Assembly (NCBI RefSeq): GCF_003990915.1
Contig: NZ_BHXQ01000005.1
Span: forward strand, 434,001 to 498,000
From: Chryseotalea sanaruensis
GTDB lineage: Bacteria; Bacteroidota; Bacteroidia; Cytophagales; Cyclobacteriaceae
Reading direction: 5' to 3'
Length of the DNA stretch: 64,000 nt
Shown here: piece after piece, positions 18,594 to 26,261 of the stretch
Layout: each line of letters opens with the position of its first letter
How positions within the stretch are numbered: position 1 is the stretch's first letter
Notes under the pieces: generated by a model
The model's database searches: none
What the model saw: only the letters and a program-made list of their open reading frames with translations
Told to the model about the DNA's origin: nothing
Made by a program: the position numbers and the translations under genes

Positions 18594-19484
18594 CTACAGT
18601 TGCTCACTCATTATTTTCAAACCCTCTTCAAAGGAACGCGGCTCATAACCAAGTTCTTTTCTGGCCTTTTCAATGACAAATCCTGTGGTTAAAGGCCTGC
18701 GTGCCGTTTGCTTAAAAGTATCAGAATCTGTTGCTGTAATTAACGACTTGTCAAGCTTAAAGTACTCGGCTGTTTTGATCGCAATATCATAAGGACTCAT
18801 AAAATCCTTTCCCGATATATTGAAGATACCTTTAGCATTTTTCTTAGCAGCCAGGTAGCAGCCCATTGCCAAATCTTCTGCCAATGTAGGGGTACGCCAT
18901 TGGTCGTTTACTACTTTTATCGGTTTACCTTGCTCAAGACTATTTTTTACCCATAACACTATGTTGGAACGACTCATATCAGGTGTAACGCCATATACTA
19001 ATACCGTTCTTAGAATACTCCAGGTAAGCGAAGAGGCTTGTACAACTTTTTCAGCAGCCAACTTACTTTCTCCATAATAATTGACAGGGGCAGGCTTTTC
19101 ATTTTCATCTAAAGGGCCATGGCTACCATCAAAAATAAAATCGGTAGAAACATAGATCAGATGCGTATTGTACCATTGGCAAGCTTCGGCTAGTAATTCA
19201 ACTGAGGTTACATTTGCCGTCCAGCATTGTTCACGTTGCACTTCACAATCGTCAACCTGGGTCATGGCTGCCGCATGAATAACCACTTCCGGTTTATGCT
19301 CAAAAAAGGCAGAAACTATATCTTCCTTATTTTCAATATCCATTTTGGCATAGACACCATTTTGCAACGCATAGCCTAATGGTTTACGCGCTGTGGCAAC
19401 CAGTTCAATTTCCGGGTCTTCATCTAAGAGGCGGGCAAGTTTTTGACCTAATAATCCATTTGCTCCGGTAACGAGAATTTTCAT
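18594..19484 (-). CDS. SDR-family reductase, dTDP-4-dehydrorhamnose reductase-like (RmlD)
   Basis: This 296-residue extended short-chain dehydrogenase has the Rossmann motif GANGLLGQ at the N-terminus, VIHAAAMTQVDDCE as the AAA/D-box region, and the catalytic Y-x-x-x-K as YYGESKLAAEKV with STDFIFDGSHGP before it. That order matches RmlD/RfbD-type enzymes, which reduce dTDP-4-keto-rhamnose in nucleotide-sugar synthesis. No other rhamnose genes are adjacent, so the sugar substrate is uncertain and a general NAD-dependent epimerase/reductase is the alternative. Confidence 0.8.
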   Translation of the reverse strand: MKILVTGANGLLGQKLARLLDEDPEIELVATARKPLGYALQNGVYAKMDIENKEDIVSAFFEHKPEVVIHAAAMTQVDDCEVQREQCWTANVTSVELLAEACQWYNTHLIYVSTDFIFDGSHGPLDENEKPAPVNYYGESKLAAEKVVQASSLTWSILRTVLVYGVTPDMSRSNIVLWVKNSLEQGKPIKVVNDQWRTPTLAEDLAMGCYLAAKKNAKGIFNISGKDFMSPYDIAIKTAEYFKLDKSLITATDSDTFKQTARRPLTTGFVIEKARKELGYEPRSFEEGLKIMSEQL

Positions 19485-19564
19485 GGTAAAGCCACAGGTT
19501 AATAAAGATGATTAATTTGCAAGCTCAAAAGTATCATTTCCTTTAATTGAAATGAGCTAAGCCC

Positions 19565-20527
19565 ATGAAAATTTCGCCCAAGGCAACGTATAAACTTACC
19601 CTGTTGTGGGCTTTTGCTGAAAGTGGCCTTGGTGGGCTACTCCATGGCTTGCATGTGCCGGTTACAGGGTTTGTGCTAGGCGCTTTTTCTGTTGTTATCA
19701 TTTCATTAATTGCCTGCTATTCTACTAATCAGACACGCGATATATTAACTTCAACTTTGCTGGTGTTAGTCGTAAAGTTTAGTGTAAGCCCGCATAGTCC
19801 ATTACCTGCTTATGTCGCTTTGCTTTTTCAGGGTTGTGTGGGCGCTATTATGTTTAAGTTGTTTAGGTATAATGCTTTTTCATTGATAAGCTTCTCAATA
19901 ATAGCAATGGTAGAATCAGCTATTCAAAAACCATTATTAGCGACAATAATTTTTGGTAAAGAATTATGGTTGGCTGTAGATGAGTATGTTAATAAACTGC
20001 TTGTTTTAACCACTGATCAAACCTTCACTAGTTTCTCAATTTACTTTTTATCGACTTACACTATTTTATATGCAGTGTGGGGGGTAGTAGTTGGCATTTG
20101 GGCATATAAACTTCCTATTAAACTTGCAGGATTATCTGTAGTTGAACAAAGTATAATAAATGTAAATACGTTACAGGCTGGTCCTAAACGAAAGCGCTGG
20201 TTTTTTATAGGTATCTTCTTAGTAATCTTGCTTTTACTAGCATTTTATGTTTTTGATATGCCCACTCCTTTGTTATATATTACCAGAACAATAATTATTG
20301 TTGTATTAATTTACTTTTTAATCACACCTATAGTAAGATACTTTTTGAAACGATTTACAGCGCAACATCATTCTTTTATTGCAAATTTTAATAAAGCACT
20401 TCCTGAATTGAAAATTACTTTGCAAAAGGCAAATCAATTTGCTTCTTCACACAAAGGGTTGTATAAACGCTGGAGCACATTTTTACTTTACCTACTTTAT
20501 CTAAATCTGCAAGATGAAACCAGCTAG
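19565..20527 (+). CDS. Polytopic membrane protein of unknown function
   Basis: 320 residues with around eight hydrophobic segments (GAFSVVIISLIACYST, FFIGIFLVILLLLAFYVFDM, IIIVVLIYFLITPIVRYFL) and a basic C-terminal tail. The N-terminal half resembles a substrate-binding transporter component, but no family could be assigned. Its last 14 bp overlap the start of the next gene, a P-loop NTPase, so the two are translationally coupled and probably form one system, for instance an NTPase-dependent transport or regulatory unit. Confidence 0.65.
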   Translation: MKISPKATYKLTLLWAFAESGLGGLLHGLHVPVTGFVLGAFSVVIISLIACYSTNQTRDILTSTLLVLVVKFSVSPHSPLPAYVALLFQGCVGAIMFKLFRYNAFSLISFSIIAMVESAIQKPLLATIIFGKELWLAVDEYVNKLLVLTTDQTFTSFSIYFLSTYTILYAVWGVVVGIWAYKLPIKLAGLSVVEQSIINVNTLQAGPKRKRWFFIGIFLVILLLLAFYVFDMPTPLLYITRTIIIVVLIYFLITPIVRYFLKRFTAQHHSFIANFNKALPELKITLQKANQFASSHKGLYKRWSTFLLYLLYLNLQDETS

Positions 20528-20987
20528 GATAATTATATTAACAGGCGCTAAACAAAGTGGCAAAAGCACTACGCTGCTGCAATGGAGTGAAAATAAAAAT
20601 GTTGGTGGATTTTTAACACTTATTGCTTCAGGTAAACGCATGTTATTTTCATTACCTGAAAAAATATATTCTCCTTTCGAAGCAGCTGAATCCACTGAGC
20701 AAACCATTTCCGTAGGACGTTATCATTTACTCAAGAGCACCTTTGTTCAAATGAATGGTCACTTAATAAATCAATCAAACAACTTATTCGACTATTTGAT
20801 TATAGATGAAATTGGCCCGCTTGAATTGAAAGGTGAAGGTATTTATGCTGGTCTTACTTATTTGCTGTATAACGCTAGTGTTCCCTTGTTGCTGGTGATA
20901 AGAGAGGGCTTGGTGCAGCAAGTAGTTGATAAATTTAAGCTCAACAATGTCGAAATCATTTCGAAGGAGTACCTTATTCGAATTTAG
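20514..20987 (+). CDS. THEP1/NTPase_1-like P-loop NTPase
   Basis: This 157-residue P-loop protein has Walker A in IILTGAKQSGKSTTLLQW and Walker B in DYLIIDEIGPLELKGEGIY. The latter sequence (D-E-I-G-P-L-E-L) is characteristic of the THEP1/NTPase_1 family of nucleoside triphosphatases. It overlaps the preceding membrane-protein gene by 14 bp. The family hydrolyses NTPs in vitro; its cellular role is poorly defined, and the tight coupling to a membrane partner is the best clue here. Confidence 0.8.
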   Translation: MKPARIIILTGAKQSGKSTTLLQWSENKNVGGFLTLIASGKRMLFSLPEKIYSPFEAAESTEQTISVGRYHLLKSTFVQMNGHLINQSNNLFDYLIIDEIGPLELKGEGIYAGLTYLLYNASVPLLLVIREGLVQQVVDKFKLNNVEIISKEYLIRI

Positions 20988-20990
20988 AAA

Positions 20991-22370
20991 TCAGTCAGTT
21001 GCAGAAGTTATTGTTGGCAAGGAAATTTGCACAGTGGTTCCTTCATTTATTTTCGAATTAAGCTGTATTTCACCTTTGTGTAAGCGCACAATATTTCTTG
21101 TCAAAGGTAACCCAATACCATAGCCAGCATATTCCCGTGCGTTCGATGCTCTGAAAAACGGATCATAAATATATTTGAGGTCTTCTTCAGGAATACCAAT
21201 GCCCATATCTTTAATGAGTATAACCACATTATTGTCTGTAGTGCCAACGGTAACGGTAACAACTTGATTATTGGAGTATTTACAAGAATTATTGATTAAG
21301 TTACTGATTGCCAGGTGAAGTAATTGTTGATTACAATTAATTTGCAGTTGCTCGGGATTATCTGGCATTAAACTCAAATTCAGTTGTACTTTATTTCCGG
21401 GATTAATTTTATCGATTGTACTTTTTACATCCCATAATAGCTGATCAATCCTGGTTATTTCGAATTTTTGAATTTTATCTGTTAAGCCTGTTTGAGCAAG
21501 AAATAATAACGATTTGGTTATTTTCTCCAGTCGCTCTGCTTCTTTTTGAATAATAGTTAAAGAATCAATGTATTCTTGTTTAGTCCGCTCCCTCGTAAGG
21601 GTTACATCAGCTTCTCCAATAATAGTGGTTAATGGTGTGCTAAGCTCGTGTGAGGCATTGCTGATGAAATTATTCTGGGTTTCAAAAGAAGTCTCCAGAC
21701 GATCAAGCATATTATTAAAAGTTCTTTCAAGCTCACTTATTTCATCATTAGCTCTGGCTGTTTTCAGACGTAAATGCAAACTTTGTGAGCTGATCTCATT
21801 TACCCTGTTAATGATTTGTTTTACAGGATTGAAAATTTGCTTTGAAAAAATGAGGGCTATGAATAATGCGAAGAGCGAAACAATAAAAATACTGATTGTA
21901 AAGATATTCCGGAGGTAGCTCAGCAATTGAATATTATAATAATTATCAGCCGAAACAATTACGATGTATTTACCAGTTTTACCCTGGTATTGGATACCAG
22001 CATAGAAAGTATTGTCTTTTCGATAGGTTGCCTTTCCAACTTCAATTACCTTATCAAAAAACTCCAGAGGTATAAATAATTCTGCTGCCTCTTGTTCAAA
22101 GCCCTTACCCTCTTCCATTTTAAGAAAGTATTCACGCTCTTCAGGAAGCTCCTCCAGGTGCATCTTGCGTACCTCTTGCAAAACAGCCTGACTGGCTTCT
22201 TCCTGATCTAGGTAGGATTTAGCAGTTATAAAGCCGCGAATTTCCAACCTTTTGTAAAAATCGGTTGAAGAATATTGAATAATAAAGTAGTAAACACTTG
22301 CGCTAAGAATAATAATGGTAGCAAGGGAGATGAGAAAGAAAATAACGGCTATTTTAGTTTGAGTCCTCAT
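20991..22370 (-). CDS. Membrane sensor histidine kinase with HAMP domain
   Basis: This 459-residue kinase has two transmembrane helices (IAVIFFLISLATIIILSASV near the N-terminus and NIFTISIFIVSLFALFIALI around residue 160) flanking a periplasmic sensor. A HAMP linker follows (FNPVKQIINRVNEISSQSL), then the dimerisation H-box NFISNASHELSTPLTTIIGE, then the ATPase domain with N-box (AISNLINNSCKYSNN), G1 (LIKDMGIGIPEED) and G2 (GYGIGLPLTRNIV). It overlaps the upstream response regulator gene by 17 bp. The pair resembles CusS/ArlS-like systems; the signal is unknown. Confidence 0.93.
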   Translation of the reverse strand: MRTQTKIAVIFFLISLATIIILSASVYYFIIQYSSTDFYKRLEIRGFITAKSYLDQEEASQAVLQEVRKMHLEELPEEREYFLKMEEGKGFEQEAAELFIPLEFFDKVIEVGKATYRKDNTFYAGIQYQGKTGKYIVIVSADNYYNIQLLSYLRNIFTISIFIVSLFALFIALIFSKQIFNPVKQIINRVNEISSQSLHLRLKTARANDEISELERTFNNMLDRLETSFETQNNFISNASHELSTPLTTIIGEADVTLTRERTKQEYIDSLTIIQKEAERLEKITKSLLFLAQTGLTDKIQKFEITRIDQLLWDVKSTIDKINPGNKVQLNLSLMPDNPEQLQINCNQQLLHLAISNLINNSCKYSNNQVVTVTVGTTDNNVVILIKDMGIGIPEEDLKYIYDPFFRASNAREYAGYGIGLPLTRNIVRLHKGEIQLNSKINEGTTVQISLPTITSATD

Positions 22371-23085
22371 CGGCTTCTTTTAAAACATAACCCATGCCAA
22401 TTACGGTGTGTATCAGTTTTGTCTTCTGATCTTTATCAATTTTTTTACGCAAATAGTTTACGTACACATCTACAACATTTGTTCCCATATCGAAATCTAC
22501 ACCCCATACCTTTTCCAATATATCCATTCTTGACAGCACTCTTTTTGGATTTTTAAGAAAGAGTAAAAGCAATCGGTATTCTGTAGAGGTTAGTGAAACG
22601 GTTTTTTCACTACGCTTTACAATTTTAGTGTATTCATTTAAAACAAGATCAGCGAACTGGTAAATCTCCTCTGTTTTGAATGATACATTGTTGGTTGCAG
22701 GACTGCAATCTGTTCTACGCAGCAACGACTTAATTCTAGCAAGAAGTTCAGCAAATTTAAAAGGCTTAACAAGGTAATCGTCCGCTTCACTATTAAATCC
22801 GGTTACTATATTTTCAGATGTCCCTAATGCTGTTAAAAATAAAATTGCAACCTGTTTGTTATGCTTTCTAATAGTTCGGCACACCTCTACACCATTCATA
22901 CCTGGCAACATTATGTCTAAAATAATCAGATCAAAATGATGCGAGAGAGCCATACTTAAACCAGTATTGCCATCTAGGGCAACATTCACATCCAATCCTT
23001 CTTCACTCAGTCCTTTTTTAATGAAAGAGGCAACACCAGTCTCATCTTCAACCAATAAAATCTTTTTAGCCTCAGGCTGCATCAT
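22354..23085 (-). CDS. OmpR/PhoB-family response regulator
   Basis: 243 residues. The N-terminal receiver domain shows the acidic pair (KKILLVEDETGV), the phospho-Asp in DLIILDIMLPGMNGVEVC, the Thr (LFLTALG) and Lys (DYLVKPFKF). The C-terminal winged helix contains VSLTSTEYRLLLLFLKNPKR and NVVDVYVNYLRKKIDKD. It precedes and overlaps its histidine kinase, forming a two-gene operon. Confidence 0.95.
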   Translation of the reverse strand: MMQPEAKKILLVEDETGVASFIKKGLSEEGLDVNVALDGNTGLSMALSHHFDLIILDIMLPGMNGVEVCRTIRKHNKQVAILFLTALGTSENIVTGFNSEADDYLVKPFKFAELLARIKSLLRRTDCSPATNNVSFKTEEIYQFADLVLNEYTKIVKRSEKTVSLTSTEYRLLLLFLKNPKRVLSRMDILEKVWGVDFDMGTNVVDVYVNYLRKKIDKDQKTKLIHTVIGMGYVLKEADEDSN

Positions 23086-23250
23086 TCACTATTCGTATTT
23101 TGAGGTAAAATAGTAAATCTTAACAACAGATGAGCATATACTGAAGCTGATCTTATAAATGCTGATTTTTAACACAACTGAGTGTCTATTTGTTTCATAG
23201 CTGATTATTAACAACTACATTTAAATAGAATAGTGCGGTAAAGTATCAGA

Positions 23251-23645
23251 TTATTGAGGGTAAGAAGCTATCTTCTCTTTAGCCCAAGCTATACCTTCAC
23301 TTTCTGAGCCCACCACTGTGTATGGAACAGGTGGTTTGTTGGCTAATAAAATCCCTTTCAGAATTGTCATGGGTATAAAAGAGTTATTAATGTAACAGAA
23401 ACCATGCATATTCTTTTTCATTACCTCTGTATGAATCTTAATCCAGTTACCAATTCGGGTTCTTTTCTCCGATGGTAAAAATTTGGCTTCAGATATTTGA
23501 AAAATCAATACACCATTTTCATTTCTTTTACAGCCTTGGTGAGGTCTTTTATGTAGTCCTCAAATTGTTGCTCTGTCGGATCAATGGGATTAACACGAAC
23601 TATTACAATCTGATTTTGCGAGAAGTCTAAGTCAGCGTATTTCAT
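23251..23645 (-). pseudogene. Frameshifted STAS/SpoIIAA-like small protein
   Basis: Two overlapping minus-strand frames read as one protein. The first runs from ATG at 23645 (MKYADLDFSQNQIVIVRVNP ...) to a stop at 23505. A second frame takes over near 23510-23525 (NGVLIFQISEAKFLPSEKRT ...) and runs to 23251. Joined, they give about 130 residues with the look of a STAS-like domain, the first half ending in LTKAVKEMK and the second continuing directly. The break lies in a GAAATGAAAATGG stretch. A one-base indel in the genome or the assembly is the simplest reading; a programmed frameshift is possible but unsupported. Confidence 0.65.
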
Positions 23646-23858
23646 AGCTTTTGATTGAGTTAACCTTTTAAATACACTAATAAATGAAATGTCACCATCT
23701 ATTGAGCTATAAACGATTATAATAGAGCTTTAAGAAATACTAAAAAACAAGACAAGAAGTCTAATTTGTATCACAATACTTTTTTGAGTATTGCCATTAC
23801 AGTTCTATTAATTGTCAGGGATTAGATCGGTATTATGATCTGATTAAGTTACACGAAA

Positions 23859-24209
23859 ATGAGATTTTTTATTTTTTCGATTTGGGTACTTTCTTATGGC
23901 TTGCCCATACTACCTGCGGGCATGCTTTTTAGCAACAGCTTCCCTCTCAACAACCTGCCCAGCGAGGTTATGTTTTTATTAGTTCTACCGGGTTCACTTT
24001 ATATTATACTTCATTCCATTAAAAATCGTCAGGGATTCAATTTTATCAAGGCTAACTTTCTTAACGGACTCCCACCAACGATAGCTTTATTTGGTATAAG
24101 TCTTCAGCCCAGTTTGCTTCAATATGCTTATTCATTTTTACTGTTGAGTTGTATAATTGTGCTTATTATTTGGTGGAATTATCCCTACAATAAAAGTAGA
24201 ATCTTCTAA
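23859..24209 (+). CDS. Small integral membrane protein
   Basis: 116 residues, mostly hydrophobic, with three to four predicted membrane helices (FFIFSIWVLSYGLPILPAGM, EVMFLLVLPGSLYIILHSI, LLQYAYSFLLLSCIIVLIIW). No family recognised. It lies upstream of the OmpA-family gene, on the same strand. Confidence 0.55.
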   Translation: MRFFIFSIWVLSYGLPILPAGMLFSNSFPLNNLPSEVMFLLVLPGSLYIILHSIKNRQGFNFIKANFLNGLPPTIALFGISLQPSLLQYAYSFLLLSCIIVLIIWWNYPYNKSRIF

Positions 24210-24246
24210 AAAAAAACTTATTTTAGACAAATTAATCAGCTAGCGA

Positions 24247-25401
24247 ATGCCCTCTAGGTTAGTGCTCCCAGTTATTTTATTATTTTTTCAATTGACATCC
24301 TTTGCGCAAAGCGATATTCCTACGTTGTCACAAGGCCATTATGTTATTATAGGCGCTTTTGCCGTTCAACAGAATGCCACCGCCTATAAACAAGTAATTC
24401 TGAATAGTGAAATTGCTGTAAATGTGGGTTATGTGCCATCCCGCAATCTCTACTATGTTTACCTTAATATGGACTTGAGTATCGAGGCTTGTCTTGAGCA
24501 AGTTAAAATAACCAGACAAGACCCAAGATTTACTGATGCATGGGTAAAGCGGATAGGCGATGAAAGTAAGGAGCCTACAAATGTTGCTGCGGATACAGAG
24601 ATTGAAACTGAAACGATTGTAATAGAAGAGGAAGTTATTGAAGAAGATGTTGAAGAGAAGATTCAGTTTTTTGCTAATCCATCTTTGGAACAAACGGAGG
24701 TTTTTCTAAGTCTTTATAATGAAGCAAATGATAGGGTAGTGGCTGGTAAAGTGCGCGTGATAGATAGTGAACGTGCGCGTTTACTTACCGAAGTTGACGG
24801 GAATACGTATTTAATGCTGCCAGACCCAAAAAGTAAAACGGGAAAAATCACCTTGTTATGCGAAGCATTCGGTTACAGAAAGGTGCAACATGAAATTGAT
24901 TTCAATAGGCCCTACACTGATTCAACAGCTACATTTATTGATGACATGGGCACTTCACTTATTGTAAAGTTTCCATTGGTAAGGTATTTGAAAGGCGAAA
25001 TACACACACTATACAATGTCTATTTTTATAATGATGCCGCTGTATTTTTACCAGAATCCAGATTTGAATTGAATGAACTTCTAGTGATGATGAAAGAGAA
25101 TCCTTCAGTGAGAATACGATTACATGGTCATACTAATGGCAGCTATCATGGTAAGATAATTCGTGTTGGGCCTAGTCAAAACTTTTTCTCCATGACGCAA
25201 GATGTTAAAACGGGAAAGGGCAGTTCAAAAGAATTATCAGAGAGCAGAGCGGAAGTGATTAGAGACTACCTGGCAGCAAATGGGGTTGATGCATCCAGGA
25301 TAGAGATAAAAGCGTGGGGTGGCAAAAAGCCCTTGTTCGATAAGCACAATGCCAATGCTAAAAAGAATATTAGAGTAGAAGTTGAGGTGTTGGATCTTTA
25401 A
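24247..25401 (+). CDS. OmpA-family outer-membrane protein with SPOR-like N-terminus
   Basis: This 384-residue exported protein (signal LVLPVILLFFQLTSFAQ) has three parts. About residues 30-110 resemble a SPOR-type fold (HYVIIGAFAVQQNATAYKQ). An acidic linker rich in Glu follows (near residues 118-138). The C-terminal OmpA-like peptidoglycan-binding domain runs from about residue 255 (NVYFYNDAAVFLPESRFEL, RIRLHGHTNGSYHG, LSESRAEVIRDYLAANGVD, RIEIKAWGGKKPL). It probably anchors the outer membrane to peptidoglycan. A long insertion in the OmpA domain (about residues 300-328) is unusual. Confidence 0.85.
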   Translation: MPSRLVLPVILLFFQLTSFAQSDIPTLSQGHYVIIGAFAVQQNATAYKQVILNSEIAVNVGYVPSRNLYYVYLNMDLSIEACLEQVKITRQDPRFTDAWVKRIGDESKEPTNVAADTEIETETIVIEEEVIEEDVEEKIQFFANPSLEQTEVFLSLYNEANDRVVAGKVRVIDSERARLLTEVDGNTYLMLPDPKSKTGKITLLCEAFGYRKVQHEIDFNRPYTDSTATFIDDMGTSLIVKFPLVRYLKGEIHTLYNVYFYNDAAVFLPESRFELNELLVMMKENPSVRIRLHGHTNGSYHGKIIRVGPSQNFFSMTQDVKTGKGSSKELSESRAEVIRDYLAANGVDASRIEIKAWGGKKPLFDKHNANAKKNIRVEVEVLDL

Positions 25402-25565
25402 AAATTAATTCTCCTATTAATTTCAGAACTTAAATAGACTATCGTACTTTCGGTCTCGCAGCATGTATTAGGTGCCTATATTCTAGATTTGAATGGTTAT
25501 GCTGTTATTTTAAACACTAGAGTTCTGGAATACTAAATGATATGGTCTTCCCATACATTACTAAA

Positions 25566-26081
25566 ATGAGAGTTTATTTAGTTTTAATATTCTTAATGCA
25601 TGTTGCTACTTGCATTTTTGGACAAATCAAGTACAATCTAAGGACCGAAATTGGCACGCTCAGATTTCAGAATACCACAATTGACGTTGACCCAGGACCA
25701 AATTGGAGAGGGTACAGTCTTAATGAAAATCAAAACGGTCTATCATTTGACATAATAAACGGTATATCGTTTAAGGATAAGCTACAAGTTGGCATAGGTG
25801 TAGGATATCTAAATTTTGAAGGTGTCTATGGATATAGTTTGTTTGGTGATCTTCAGTATTTACCATTAAACTCGAGACTAACGCCAATAGTAAATTTGAA
25901 AATAGGTTCAAACCACATATGGAATCAGTATGAAAATGGGCAACGGAGCTTAATGTTTGATTTAAGTGGAGGCATAAATTATAAAGTAAAGAATAACTTT
26001 AGTATTTACTTAACAGGTGGACTTCTATTGACGCAGCAGGCATTTTTAATCCCCATTCGGCTTGGTGTTAAGTTAAAATAG
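25566..26081 (+). CDS. Small outer-membrane beta-barrel-like protein
   Basis: 171 residues from the ATG at 25566, with a signal peptide (VYLVLIFLMHVATCIFGQ) and alternating beta strands (LQVGIGVGYLNFEGVYGYSL, FSIYLTGGLLLTQQAF, IRLGVKLK) as in the outer-membrane beta-barrel families of Bacteroidota. The open frame reaches 25542 upstream but the signal peptide favours the later start. Function unknown. Confidence 0.65.
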   Translation: MRVYLVLIFLMHVATCIFGQIKYNLRTEIGTLRFQNTTIDVDPGPNWRGYSLNENQNGLSFDIINGISFKDKLQVGIGVGYLNFEGVYGYSLFGDLQYLPLNSRLTPIVNLKIGSNHIWNQYENGQRSLMFDLSGGINYKVKNNFSIYLTGGLLLTQQAFLIPIRLGVKLK

Positions 26082-26261
26082 GGATAAGATATACAAGGAA
26101 ATATTAACTCAAGAGGGTGCAATGAAAAAAATGATTTTTATAATATTGATTGATCCATTATTTAAGTCACTCTCCCGTGATTAAAAATTCCAGATTTCAA
26201 ATTGGAGTAATTGTAGATCATTAATGACTGTGAGAAAATTTAATTCAATCTAGCGAGTTAT

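Noticed and set aside
26122..26184. Tiny frame MKKMIFIILIDPLFKSLSRD between two envelope genes
   Set aside because: Only 20 codons and no conserved motif; probably a chance frame or a signal-peptide relic, too weak to annotate.
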